Assembly (NCBI GenBank): GCA_965215775.1
Contig: CBDCEG010000009.1
Location: 62,001 to 126,000, forward strand
DNA: 64,000 nucleotides
Source of the DNA: CBDCEG01 sp965215775
Lineage (GTDB): Bacteria; Pseudomonadota; Gammaproteobacteria; Cardiobacteriales; Ostreibacteriaceae
Direction: 5' to 3'
Shown here: positions 17,184 through 26,150 of the stretch, one piece after another
Layout: every line of letters begins with the position of its first letter
Numbering within the stretch: the first letter of the stretch is position 1
The notes under the pieces: generated by a model
What the model was told of the DNA's origin: nothing
Database searches by the model: none
Seen by the model: only the letters and a program-made list of their open reading frames with translations
Translations under genes and position numbers: made by a program

Positions 17184-17972
17184 ATGAAAAAAACACTCAA
17201 AAGACTTCTATTAATCATAAATATTCAAACTGTAATTGTTTCAAGTTTGGCGGTTATTTCAACTGCAATTTGCATACATTTTAAATATACAGCTGAGTTT
17301 CCACTTACTCTTGTTGCTACTTCTATAATTTTCCCAATTGTATTTTCTATTGGTGGAGCTTATAAAAGAAGAGAGGCAGCACTCAAGGAATATGCTGCAA
17401 TCAAAGGTTATTTAGCTTCAATTTATTTTGTTTCAAGAGATTGGCTAGATGCTCCAGAACCTAAAAATGTAAAAAAAATGAATAATATTATTTTTGTATT
17501 TTTCAATAACCTTAGAAATATGTTTACTAGCCCAAAATCAGAACTAGAAAAGAATGAAAAGAAAGTCTATGACTGCTTTTCAGACTTTTCACTTTATATA
17601 AAATATGAATTACGAGGCAAAGGATTATCAGCAGGCGAATGCTCACGAACAAATCAATATTTGCAAAAAATGATGGTTTCATTTGAAACAATAAAACATA
17701 TATACCAATATCGTACTCCAAGAACTTTGAGAGCATTTAGTTCGTTCTTTATCAAAATCTTACCTATTGTTTATGGACCTTATTTTGCTTATAAAGCCCA
17801 AACAATGTCCACAGGCTTACAATTTGTAATTCCTGTTTTATTAACTATGATTTTGGTAAGTTTAGAGAATATCCAAGAGCATTTGGAAAATCCTTTTGAC
17901 CAAATTGGTGAAGATGATATTAAGTTTAATGTTGAAAAATTTATTACTAGATATGGACAAGATATAAAATAG
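17184..17972 (+). CDS. bestrophin-like integral membrane protein
   Basis: The 262-residue protein has hydrophobic segments at about 10-30, 37-58, 185-203 and 213-228. The C-terminal block ILVSLENIQEHLENPFDQIG resembles the end of bestrophin/UPF0187 anion-channel proteins (a membrane helix followed by an acidic ENPF segment), but the N-terminal half is not clearly bestrophin, so the family call is tentative. An N-terminal relic of a paralogue lies in front of pyrB (9909-10016), so this gene type flanks the pyr operon on both sides. It converges with the peptidase gene ending at 18024. Confidence 0.5.
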   Translation: MKKTLKRLLLIINIQTVIVSSLAVISTAICIHFKYTAEFPLTLVATSIIFPIVFSIGGAYKRREAALKEYAAIKGYLASIYFVSRDWLDAPEPKNVKKMNNIIFVFFNNLRNMFTSPKSELEKNEKKVYDCFSDFSLYIKYELRGKGLSAGECSRTNQYLQKMMVSFETIKHIYQYRTPRTLRAFSSFFIKILPIVYGPYFAYKAQTMSTGLQFVIPVLLTMILVSLENIQEHLENPFDQIGEDDIKFNVEKFITRYGQDIK

Positions 17973-18023
17973 AAATAAATTTAATTATTCAAAAATATTA
18001 AGCTAACTCAAATAAACAAAAGT

Positions 18024-18854
18024 TTAATTACTTATTAAATTATCAACCCTATAGCATCTTAAATTATTGTTAGACCTAGAGTTTGCTTTATCAATACTTT
18101 CAATAACAACACTCATATAAAACTTGGTCGCATGAATTTGTTTTGAGTTATCAATTGCAATTGCAATATGATCATCCCAGCAAATAATATCTCCTTTTTG
18201 TATATCTTTTCTTTCTACTTTTACAAAATTATTACTTACTGAGTTTATATTATGATTATTACTTAGTTGCCACTCTTGTAAGTCCGCATCTCTAAATAAA
18301 TTTATACCTAAGTATTTATAAATACTTTGCACTAGCCCAGAGCAATCTATTCCTGAAACAGTTTTACCACCCCAGCCATAACTAATACTTTCAAATATTG
18401 TTATTACATCTGAAATATTTTTCTTAATTTGTATTTCTTTTACTTGTAAAAGCATAATCCAACCACCAGTTTCAAGTCTTCCCATTTCATCTTTTACTTC
18501 AACTATATTGACTTTAGTGTTGAAAAATAAAATACTCTCCTGCGCTGATTTAAAACTATTTTGTTTATATATGTAGGCTGATAAGCTAGAAATAAGATGA
18601 GTAAATTCATAATTATGATTAGTTAATTTTACTGATTTTTTGTTAATCCAAACTATATGGTTATCAGAATCTATTTGAACTAAATATCTATTATTTTTTG
18701 CAGATAAAACAACTACAGTTTCATTCAGTAATATTTGTGTGTCAATATTATTACACTCTGCAGAGTGATAACCATTTGAAATAGGTTTTACTAAGATTGC
18801 TTTTTTGTTTAAGTTATTATTTGATTTTAAATAAATTCTACTATCTTTTATCAT
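18024..18854 (-). CDS. NlpC/P60 endopeptidase, YkfC-like (gamma-D-glutamyl-diamino acid peptidase)
   Basis: The 276-residue protein lacks a signal peptide. Residues about 25-145 have the pattern of one or two SH3-like domains, and residues about 155-270 form the NlpC/P60 papain-like domain. The catalytic Cys is at about 171 (GIDCSGLVQ). The likely catalytic His is at 229 in WDDHIAIAI and the third polar residue is His241. In Bacillus, YkfC-type enzymes cut L-Ala-gamma-D-Glu from murein peptides inside the cell. The gene is last in the ABC-importer operon, six bases after the second ATPase, which fits murein-peptide use. Confidence 0.8.
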   Translation of the reverse strand: MIKDSRIYLKSNNNLNKKAILVKPISNGYHSAECNNIDTQILLNETVVVLSAKNNRYLVQIDSDNHIVWINKKSVKLTNHNYEFTHLISSLSAYIYKQNSFKSAQESILFFNTKVNIVEVKDEMGRLETGGWIMLLQVKEIQIKKNISDVITIFESISYGWGGKTVSGIDCSGLVQSIYKYLGINLFRDADLQEWQLSNNHNINSVSNNFVKVERKDIQKGDIICWDDHIAIAIDNSKQIHATKFYMSVVIESIDKANSRSNNNLRCYRVDNLISN

Positions 18855-18860
18855 TCTATT

Positions 18861-19616
18861 TTACCAGTCATATTGTGCTGATGATTTTTGTAGATTTTTA
18901 GTATAGTCTTCAGTTGCAATCATCTCTCCATTATCAGCTATTTTTATAGTTTCAACCATTTCGGCATTCTTCATTACAGCAACTCTATCACACATATAAG
19001 CAACTACATTTAAATCATGAGTTACTAATAAATAAGTTAAATTTAGTTCTGATTTTAAATCATTTAACAAGTTCAGAATTTCAGCTTGAATTGAAACATC
19101 TAAGGCAGAGGTAACCTCATCTAATAATAGTATTTTAGGTTGCATAATTAGCGCCCTAGCAATTGCAACTCGTTGCCTTTGCCCTCCTGATAATTCATGT
19201 GGATAGCAAAATCTAAATTTTAAAGGTAATGATACCTGACTAAGTATTTTATTTACTCTTTCGTCTTTATTTTTTATTTTATGAATTATTAGAGGCTCTA
19301 TTAAAATACTGTCAATTGTTTGTTTTGGGTGAAGTGATGCAAAAGGATCTTGAAAGACCATTTGCAATTCTTTATAGAAATTCAAGTCTCTTTTGAGTAT
19401 TTTTTTATCATCTACTTCTATATTCCCAGATTTAATATCTACCAGTCCAGTTATTGCTTTTAGTATTGTTGATTTTCCAGAACCTGATTCACCAACCAAA
19501 CCAAAAGATTCTCCTTCTTTTACACTAAAATTTATATTTTTTAGTGCCTTAAATTCATTTTTATTTAGTAGTGATTTTTTATAAAAACTTACACTTAAGT
19601 TTTCTACTTTAATCAT
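18861..19616 (-). CDS. peptide ABC transporter ATP-binding protein, OppF/DppF-type
   Basis: The 251-residue ATPase has Walker A GESGSGKST, the signature LSGGQRQRVAIARAL, Walker B ILLLDEVTSALD and the switch His in LLVTHDLN. It belongs to the oligopeptide/dipeptide importer subfamily and should pair with the ATPase encoded just before it. The two genes overlap by eight bases, so translation is coupled. The C-terminal zinc-finger-like or OppF extension seen in many relatives is short here. Confidence 0.88.
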   Translation of the reverse strand: MIKVENLSVSFYKKSLLNKNEFKALKNINFSVKEGESFGLVGESGSGKSTILKAITGLVDIKSGNIEVDDKKILKRDLNFYKELQMVFQDPFASLHPKQTIDSILIEPLIIHKIKNKDERVNKILSQVSLPLKFRFCYPHELSGGQRQRVAIARALIMQPKILLLDEVTSALDVSIQAEILNLLNDLKSELNLTYLLVTHDLNVVAYMCDRVAVMKNAEMVETIKIADNGEMIATEDYTKNLQKSSAQYDW

Positions 19617-20439
19617 TTATCACCTCATTTTCAAGTTCCATAAAAGAGCTAACAGTTGATAAAGGCTTACCTCTTCGTTTTGGGTTTGGGATACAAGAAA
19701 GTAAAGCTTTTGTATATGGGTGTTCTGCATTTTTTAAATCTTTTGCCAAAATACTTTCTACTATGCTTCCTTGATACATAATAATTATTCTATCGCAATA
19801 GCTTGCAACCAAGGGCAAATCGTGAGAAATAAAAATCATTCCCATGTTATTATCAGCAACTAATTTATCCATTTCATTTAACACACTAATTTTTGCAGTT
19901 GCATCTATTGATGAAGTTGGCTCATCAGCTATTAATAAGTCTGGCTGTGCTAATATTGTTTGTGCAATCATAACTCTTTGCCCAATTCCACCTGATAGTT
20001 CAAATGGATAAGAGTTCATAACCTTCTTTGGATTTCTAATATTAACACTTGATAGAACCATAGCTATTTTATCTCTAGCTTCTTTTTTGGATAGTTTTGG
20101 AATAACTTCTCGCATTTGTGATTCAATTTTAAAAATAGGATTAAGAGAATACTTAGGGTCTTGCATAATCATTGCCATTTTATTTGAGCGTAATTTTTTA
20201 AACTCTTTTGAGGGCATATTTTTAATATCTAATCCATCAAATTCTAATTTATCAGTAGTAACTTCGCCACGGCAAAGCCCTAATATTGCTCTAGCACTTT
20301 GTGATTTCCCTGCTCCTGACTCGCCAACAATTGCGATTTTTTCTCGCCCCATTACTAAGTTAAAATCTTTTACTGCAAGAACAGTTTTATCAACTGTATG
20401 GAACTTTATATTTAAGTTTTTTACTTCTAATAATGACAT
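19609..20439 (-). CDS. peptide ABC transporter ATP-binding protein, OppD/DppD-type
   Basis: The 276-residue ATPase has Walker A GESGAGKSQ, the signature ELSGGIGQRVMIAQ, Walker B LLIADEPTSSID and switch motif FISHDLP. The C-terminal NAEHPYTKALLSCIPNPKRR is the oligopeptide_trans C-terminal motif of OppD/DppD proteins. One oddity is IG in place of the usual MR or QR in the signature loop (LSGGIGQR). It follows the OppC-type permease by two bases. Confidence 0.88.
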   Translation of the reverse strand: MSLLEVKNLNIKFHTVDKTVLAVKDFNLVMGREKIAIVGESGAGKSQSARAILGLCRGEVTTDKLEFDGLDIKNMPSKEFKKLRSNKMAMIMQDPKYSLNPIFKIESQMREVIPKLSKKEARDKIAMVLSSVNIRNPKKVMNSYPFELSGGIGQRVMIAQTILAQPDLLIADEPTSSIDATAKISVLNEMDKLVADNNMGMIFISHDLPLVASYCDRIIIMYQGSIVESILAKDLKNAEHPYTKALLSCIPNPKRRGKPLSTVSSFMELENEVIND

Positions 20440-20441
20440 AA

Positions 20442-21368
20442 TTATTTATTCTTTTTAGGGTCAAGAACATCACGCAAGCCATCGCCTAAGAAGTTAAATC
20501 CTAAAGAAACGATAAGGATTGCTAAACCAGGAAAAGTTATCAACCACCATTGATCTAAAAAATTCTGCCTACCATCAGCAACAAGTAAACCCCATTCTGG
20601 AGATGGTGGCTGTGCTCCTAAACCTAAAAATCCTAAACCTGCCGTAGTTAATATTACACCAGCCATATCAAGAGTTGATCGCACAATTACAGAAGATAAA
20701 CAAAGTGGTGCGATATGCTTTAAAATTAAACGCATATGGCTTGCACCTTGCAATTTTATTGCCAAAATATAATCTGAGTTTCTAATTGATAAAGTTTCAG
20801 CCCTAGCTAATCGAGCATATGCTGGCCAAGCTGTTATTGATATTGCAAAGATTGCATTTTCTATTCCAGCACCTAAAGCAGCTGCAAAAGCAAGTGCAAG
20901 AATTAACTTCGGAAATGCTAAAAAAATATCAGTAATTCTCATCAAAACTGTATCAACAAATCCACCAAAATATCCAGATACAACTCCAATAACTAACCCT
21001 GTTACTGGTGCAGTTAAAGAAACAATCAAGACAACAAAAAGAGTTATCCTAGAACCATAAACAACCCTTGAAAACAAATCCCAACCTTGCTTATCTGTAC
21101 CAAAAAAATGCTGCCAAGATGGTGGTAACAATGTCCCTGTTCGTAGGCTTCCCTCTGTTATTTCATAAGGTGCTATAATAGGTGCAAACAAAGCTAGAAA
21201 ACATAATAATAAAATAATAATAAAACCAAATGTTGCTAAAGGATTTGAGAAAAACTCTAAACTTAATAAGTATATTTTTTTTGTAGTTGCTTGTTTTCTT
21301 GACAATGGAATTTCCACAATTTTTTTAGAAAAGAGTTTTTTGATTAAATTTGATATTAAGTTAAACAT
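20442..21368 (-). CDS. peptide ABC transporter permease, OppC/DppC-type
   Basis: The 308-residue protein has the N-terminal OppC_N segment (FSNPLATFGFIIILLLCFLAL), a periplasmic loop with HFFGTDKQGWDLFSRV that is diagnostic for OppC/DppC, and five or six spans. The cytoplasmic EAA-like loop is seen around ARAETLSIRNSDYILAIKLQG. It forms the membrane channel with the OppB-type protein encoded just before it, 11 bases upstream. Confidence 0.9.
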   Translation of the reverse strand: MFNLISNLIKKLFSKKIVEIPLSRKQATTKKIYLLSLEFFSNPLATFGFIIILLLCFLALFAPIIAPYEITEGSLRTGTLLPPSWQHFFGTDKQGWDLFSRVVYGSRITLFVVLIVSLTAPVTGLVIGVVSGYFGGFVDTVLMRITDIFLAFPKLILALAFAAALGAGIENAIFAISITAWPAYARLARAETLSIRNSDYILAIKLQGASHMRLILKHIAPLCLSSVIVRSTLDMAGVILTTAGLGFLGLGAQPPSPEWGLLVADGRQNFLDQWWLITFPGLAILIVSLGFNFLGDGLRDVLDPKKNK

Positions 21369-21379
21369 ATTTCCTCTTA

Positions 21380-22393
21380 TTATTTAGCTCTAGGATCAAC
21401 AACTTTATATAAAAAATCTGAAAGCAAATTTAAAAATATAAATACAATTCCTATTACAATAGTTCCGCCAAGAACAGCATTCATATCACCAGCAAGTAAA
21501 GAGTCAGTTACATAACGCCCTATTCCAGGCCAAGAGAATACAATTTCAGTAAGAACAGAGCCTTCCAATAAACTTGCATAAGATAGAGCTATAACTGTAA
21601 TTAGAGGGATTGCTGCATTTCTAAGTGCGTGTTTTGTAATTACTTTCCATTCACTTACTCCTTTTATTCTAGCCGCTGTAATATATTCTTGCCCTAGTTG
21701 TTCAATCATAAATGCCCTTGCCATTCTACTAACATAAGCAATAGAGTAATATCCCAAAAGTGATGCTGGGAGAATTATATGGGACAAAGCATCTTTAAAA
21801 GCATCCCAGTTTCCAGAAAGTAAAGTGTCAATAATTACCATATTGGTTACTTTTTCTACACTATACTCATAAATCACACCAAGTCTTCCCTCAGGAGCTG
21901 CAACCCAATCAAGGTGTTTATAAAAAACGATTATAGCCATATAACCAAGCCAAAAAATTGGCACAGAATGACCAATTAGACCAAAAAATCTATTAATATA
22001 ATCAAAGAGTTTATTTTGTTTTACTGCAGAAACAACCCCTAAAGGAACACCAATAAAAACACCTAAAATAATTGCTATTGTTGCTAATTCCAAAGTTGCT
22101 GGAAAGTAATTTTTAATATCAGTTAAAACAGGGTTAGTTGTTAATAATGAAGTGCCAAAATCACCATTAAAAACTCCTACAATATAATCAAAAAACTGCT
22201 TGTACAAAGGCTGATCTAAGCCTAACTCTATAAAAACCTTATCATATAATTCTTGCGAATCACTTTTACCTATAATTGCAAGAACAGGATCTATTGGCAT
22301 CATTCTACCAATGATAAAAGTAATAAGTAACAATCCAATAAATGTTACAAATAACATTGATATGAATTTGGAAATATTAATTATTATTGACAT
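21380..22393 (-). CDS. peptide ABC transporter permease, OppB/DppB-type
   Basis: The 337-residue permease has the typical OppB N-terminus with one span, then GLDQPLYKQFFDY, and the EAA loop RMARAFMIEQLGQEYITAARIKG. PLITVIALSYASLLEGSVLTEIVFSWPGIG is the conserved C-terminal block (given here only as its landmark). It is the first permease gene after the binding protein, separated from it by a 133-bp gap with a stable hairpin. Confidence 0.9.
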   Translation of the reverse strand: MSIIINISKFISMLFVTFIGLLLITFIIGRMMPIDPVLAIIGKSDSQELYDKVFIELGLDQPLYKQFFDYIVGVFNGDFGTSLLTTNPVLTDIKNYFPATLELATIAIILGVFIGVPLGVVSAVKQNKLFDYINRFFGLIGHSVPIFWLGYMAIIVFYKHLDWVAAPEGRLGVIYEYSVEKVTNMVIIDTLLSGNWDAFKDALSHIILPASLLGYYSIAYVSRMARAFMIEQLGQEYITAARIKGVSEWKVITKHALRNAAIPLITVIALSYASLLEGSVLTEIVFSWPGIGRYVTDSLLAGDMNAVLGGTIVIGIVFIFLNLLSDFLYKVVDPRAK

Positions 22394-22473
22394 ATATTGG
22401 TATATTTTAAAGATTATTTATATAAGGAGTTTTAGTGGGTTTTCTATTTACAAACCAATACTTAACAAACAAG

Positions 22474-22499
22474 CATCTTTCTTTTCATTAAGAAAGATG
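22474..22499 (-). promoter_or_regulatory. intercistronic stem-loop between the binding-protein and permease genes
   Basis: CATCTTTCTT and AAGAAAGATG make a perfect 10-bp stem with a 6-base loop in the 133-bp gap between the substrate-binding gene and oppB. There is no long T-run on the minus strand, so it looks more like a transcript-stabilising or partial-termination element. Such elements are often found after binding-protein genes, whose product is needed in excess. Confidence 0.7.
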
Positions 22500-22526
22500 T
22501 TTGCTTTGTATAAATCAGCTAACTTA

Positions 22527-24101
22527 TTACTTTGTAACATCTTTATACAAATTATTATCAAATGCAGGTCCTAATTTAAATCCTTTTACATTTTTACGCT
22601 CTGCTGAAACCTCTTGTTTTTGTGCAAGAATTATAAATGGAGATTTCTTTAAAGCAACTCGTTGCATATTTTCATACATTTTTGCTCTTTTTGCTGTATC
22701 GCTTTCTTTAACCGCAGCGTCAACCTGAGCTGTTAAATCACCAGCGTCCCAAGCATTTCTCCATGCCAAAGATTTTATTTTTGTATTTTCAGTATTATCA
22801 GGATTGTAAGCAAATGTTGATGCGTTTGAATGTGGATCTTGATAATCAGCCCCCCAAGTTCCTAAAAATATATCATGCTCTCTAGCTCTATATTTTGTTA
22901 AAACTTGTTTGCCACTAGAAGGAATTACATTTACTTTTATTCCAGCTAACCCCCAAGTTTTTTGCATAGATTTGGCCATTTCTGTACGAACTAATTTATT
23001 TCTCACATCAAAATTAACTTCAAAACCATTAGGATAACCAGCTTCTGCAAGTAACTTTTTACCCTTTTCTAAGTCATACTTAAACGGTTTATCTGTAATT
23101 TCTCCTAAAAAACCTGATGGTATAAATGTTTGATGAGGTATTCCTTGCCCTTTTAAAACATTTTTAGATATTCCTTCATAATCAATTAAATACTTCATTG
23201 CTTCAATTACTTTAGGATTTCCTAATATTTTATGCTTTTGGTTAAAACCTAAATAAAATATAGTTCCTTTTGTTTTTGTTTGAATAGTAATGTCTTTATT
23301 ATCAGCCAGCCCATCAATCTGTTCTGCTTGTAAGTTTCTAGCTATATCAACATCTCCTTTTTCAAGTAAAAGTCTTTGCACAGACGACTCTGCTATATGA
23401 CGAATAAATACTTTCTCCATTTTTGGAACTGTTACTGCATTTGGGTTTTTTGAAAGAATTAATATTTCATTTGGTTTCCACTGTTCCATCTTAAAAGAGC
23501 CAGAACCTGCATAATGAGTTCTTAACCATCCATTGCCAAAGTCATTGTTTTTTACATGTTTCAAAACTTCAACTTTATCTACAATCCCACCAATTGGTGA
23601 AGTTAAAGCATAAAGCACAAAACTTTGTGAAAAAGCACCACCTAGTTTTATAACAACTGTTTCATCATCTGTTACTTTAACCATTTCATCAACATTTTCA
23701 GGAGTAAATCCAAACTGAGTAAGTATAAATGCTGGTGTTTTATCCAATTTAACAGCTCTGCGTAATGAAAAAACAACATCTTCTGGTCTGATTGGATTTC
23801 CTGAAGCAAACTTTCTGTTTTTTATAATTTTAAATGTTATTACTTTGTTATCATCACTTACTTTCCAGCTTGTCGCAATACTTGGTGATATTTTTGAAAC
23901 ATCATCTAAATCGTAAGATATTAGTTTGTCATAAGTGTTTCCAATAACCTCAGAACCAGATATTTCAAATGTTTCCGCTGGATCTAATGTAATAATATCA
24001 TCAAATTGCCAAGCAACTACCAGTGAGTCTTTTGGTGTTTTTGCTTGAACTGTTAATCCAACTGCTAAGCCTAATATTCCTGCTAAAATTTTACTTTTCA
24101 T
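22527..24101 (-). CDS. periplasmic peptide-binding protein (SBP family 5, OppA/DppA-type)
   Basis: The 524-residue protein has a signal peptide ending near VQAKTP. The family 5 landmarks are VVAWQFDDIITLDPAETFEI, the PEDVVFSLRR segment and GTWGADYQDPHS near the C-terminal third. It lacks a lipobox and should be free in the periplasm. The gene is the second of the operon, 35 bases after the dipeptidase gene. Cargo is inferred, not shown: with an NlpC/P60 enzyme and an M19 dipeptidase in the same unit, murein tripeptides or tetrapeptides or D-amino-acid dipeptides are the best guess. Confidence 0.88.
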   Translation of the reverse strand: MKSKILAGILGLAVGLTVQAKTPKDSLVVAWQFDDIITLDPAETFEISGSEVIGNTYDKLISYDLDDVSKISPSIATSWKVSDDNKVITFKIIKNRKFASGNPIRPEDVVFSLRRAVKLDKTPAFILTQFGFTPENVDEMVKVTDDETVVIKLGGAFSQSFVLYALTSPIGGIVDKVEVLKHVKNNDFGNGWLRTHYAGSGSFKMEQWKPNEILILSKNPNAVTVPKMEKVFIRHIAESSVQRLLLEKGDVDIARNLQAEQIDGLADNKDITIQTKTKGTIFYLGFNQKHKILGNPKVIEAMKYLIDYEGISKNVLKGQGIPHQTFIPSGFLGEITDKPFKYDLEKGKKLLAEAGYPNGFEVNFDVRNKLVRTEMAKSMQKTWGLAGIKVNVIPSSGKQVLTKYRAREHDIFLGTWGADYQDPHSNASTFAYNPDNTENTKIKSLAWRNAWDAGDLTAQVDAAVKESDTAKRAKMYENMQRVALKKSPFIILAQKQEVSAERKNVKGFKLGPAFDNNLYKDVTK

Positions 24102-24136
24102 ATTTTTATCTCCATTTTAGTTATTAAATTATTACT

Positions 24137-25099
24137 TTATTTACTCCAAATTTCTTTTGCTAAGTTATACATATTTAGCCCCATAATTTTATTTATATCA
24201 ATTTCACTATATCCCTTTTTAGCTAATTCTTTGGGTATTTCAACAAATGTGCTTGATGGAGAATAGTTCATTGACAAACCATTATCATAGCCCTCTGATT
24301 TTGGCCACCAGTAGCTTGCATCAAAATTATCAGGCATATCATCCTCACCAGCATTCCAACAATAATCCAACCCAATACCAACATTTTCCGCCCCAACTCT
24401 TTGAACTAAATAATCAATGTGATTAGCCAATGTTGACGGTTTTAAATCAGTATCTCCAAGAAATCTACCAACACCATTTGCACAAATAACTCCACCTGTT
24501 TTTACACAAGCATCTATTTGTTCATTTGTTATATTTCTATTATGTGAAACTAACGAATAAGGGTTTGCATGACTATAGATTACTGGTTTATTTGAATATT
24601 CAAAAATATCCATAGAAGTTTTATAGCCTGTGTGAGAAACATCCATAAATATCCCACAATCATTAACAGCATCTACAAACTTCTTACCTAGTGAAGTTAA
24701 TCCTTTATCAATATCATGGCAACCTCCTCCCAAAGAGTTATTACGATTATATGCAAAATGAATTTGCCTAACATTCAACTTATGTAATAAATAAATCATA
24801 TCAGGGTTGTCATTGCAGCAATTTGCACCTTCTAAATCAAAGCTTACCGCTAATTTATTTTGTGATTGAGCCAACTTAATATCTGAAAAATCATCAACCA
24901 AGAGCATAAAGTTAGATTTGTTAATTTGTTTAGTGAATGAAGCTATTATTTCAATAACTTGAGATAATGGATTCATATCCATACCAACATTGATAGATAT
25001 ATAATTAACACCATTATCTTGATGTTCTTTTAAGCAAGAAAGATTTGTATTTTTTGATAAAGGAACACAGGAATGAGAATCCCAAACAAGCTTATTCAT
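24137..25099 (-). CDS. M19-family (renal-type) dipeptidase
   Basis: The 320-residue protein is a zinc dipeptidase of the M19 amidohydrolase group. Expected ligands are visible: the N-terminal DSHSC (where many members have D-x-H-x-D), Glu in FDLEGANC, His in FMDVSHTGY and His in VIYSHANPY, and Asp in IGLDYCW. The Cys replacing the second Asp of the first motif occurs in a subgroup of bacterial M19 proteins as far as I recall, and I flag it. No signal peptide is seen, so it is cytoplasmic. It is the first gene of the importer operon and probably cleaves imported dipeptides, perhaps with a D-residue. Confidence 0.85.
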   Translation of the reverse strand: MNKLVWDSHSCVPLSKNTNLSCLKEHQDNGVNYISINVGMDMNPLSQVIEIIASFTKQINKSNFMLLVDDFSDIKLAQSQNKLAVSFDLEGANCCNDNPDMIYLLHKLNVRQIHFAYNRNNSLGGGCHDIDKGLTSLGKKFVDAVNDCGIFMDVSHTGYKTSMDIFEYSNKPVIYSHANPYSLVSHNRNITNEQIDACVKTGGVICANGVGRFLGDTDLKPSTLANHIDYLVQRVGAENVGIGLDYCWNAGEDDMPDNFDASYWWPKSEGYDNGLSMNYSPSSTFVEIPKELAKKGYSEIDINKIMGLNMYNLAKEIWSK

Positions 25100-25294
25100 T
25101 ATTTATAATTATAGTTAATATAAATAATTACTATATCAAATATTTCACTCCTTTACCACCTAATAGTGATAGCCTCTTCATTTGTCATTTATGTTAGACT
25201 GAAACTGTTTTAAAAACTCGCCTTTGTAAAATATAGTCAGAACTTACCTACTTGGTAGACAGCTAGTGAGAATAATTCCTTTAAAAACAAGCCG

Positions 25295-26107
25295 TTAAAA
25301 AACCTTTTGTTTTAATATTATTTTACTATCAGTTTCATCAAAATTTGGTTTATCTTTATTTTTATCATAAGCAACAATATAAATTTCATCATCTTTTTTT
25401 AGGTAGTTGTTTTCTCCAAACTCCGCGTATGCGGTTGCACCAATTGAAACAAAAACTTGTTTTGGATAATCACAGTTTTTTATATGCTTAGAAATGTCTT
25501 CTAAAGGTCCAAAATCTTTTTGGTTATTTATTTTATCAACTAACCATAGTTTTAGTTTGGTATGGAAGTATGAGTAACCAACAAGCTGAGCATCAATACC
25601 ATATTCATGCAAGATATTATCTCGTTTTACAAAAGAGCAGATCTGGTAGTTATCCATAATTCCACCTTTATCAAATTTATCAATTTCTATCCATTTTTCA
25701 CTAATTCCTTTTGAGTTTTCACCCCAAGATTTTTTCTCTGATATTTTTTGGGCTCCATCTTTACGAATAGTGCAATCATTAAAGACAGTGAATTTTTCCG
25801 CAATAATATCAGTTACTTGTTTTGAATTATTGTTAGTATTATCTTCATAAACTATATCAAATAATATGCCTATTTCTGGTTCAACTTGTGTATTCGCCTC
25901 ATAATTTGGTAAATTTAATTTTTCTGTGCTAATTGAGTATAAGCCTAAAAAAGTATCTGAATTTGGTAAGTAAAATGGAAAAATACCTTTTGGAGCTTTG
26001 TCTTCAGTTGTTTGTATATTAACAAAGTCTGAGCTTTCGCCTGCTTGCTCTAAATGATTTGCAAAATTACCAGCAATTCCCAAACATATTACATTTTTTA
26101 AATTCAT
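25295..26107 (-). CDS. DUF5718-like protein
   Basis: The 270-residue protein begins with NVICLGIAGNFANHLEQAGE, which I associate with the DUF5718 family. The segment VEPEIGILFDIVYED, the later LKLWLVDKINNQ and VFVSIGATAYAEFGENNYL recall the fumarylacetoacetate-hydrolase fold, but metal ligands cannot be confirmed by eye. The function is unknown. A GGTAAC ribosome-like site lies before the ATG. Three copies of ATTTGT (26131-26148) lie just upstream. The 195 bases between this gene and the dipeptidase gene hold nothing that I recognise. Confidence 0.5.
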   Translation of the reverse strand: MNLKNVICLGIAGNFANHLEQAGESSDFVNIQTTEDKAPKGIFPFYLPNSDTFLGLYSISTEKLNLPNYEANTQVEPEIGILFDIVYEDNTNNNSKQVTDIIAEKFTVFNDCTIRKDGAQKISEKKSWGENSKGISEKWIEIDKFDKGGIMDNYQICSFVKRDNILHEYGIDAQLVGYSYFHTKLKLWLVDKINNQKDFGPLEDISKHIKNCDYPKQVFVSIGATAYAEFGENNYLKKDDEIYIVAYDKNKDKPNFDETDSKIILKQKVF

Positions 26108-26150
26108 TTTGTTACCTTTGGTTTATTTATATTTGTATTTGTATTTGTAT

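Noticed and set aside
25100..25294. tRNA or small RNA gene in the gap before the dipeptidase operon
   Set aside because: No cloverleaf, T-loop motif or terminator hairpin could be found.
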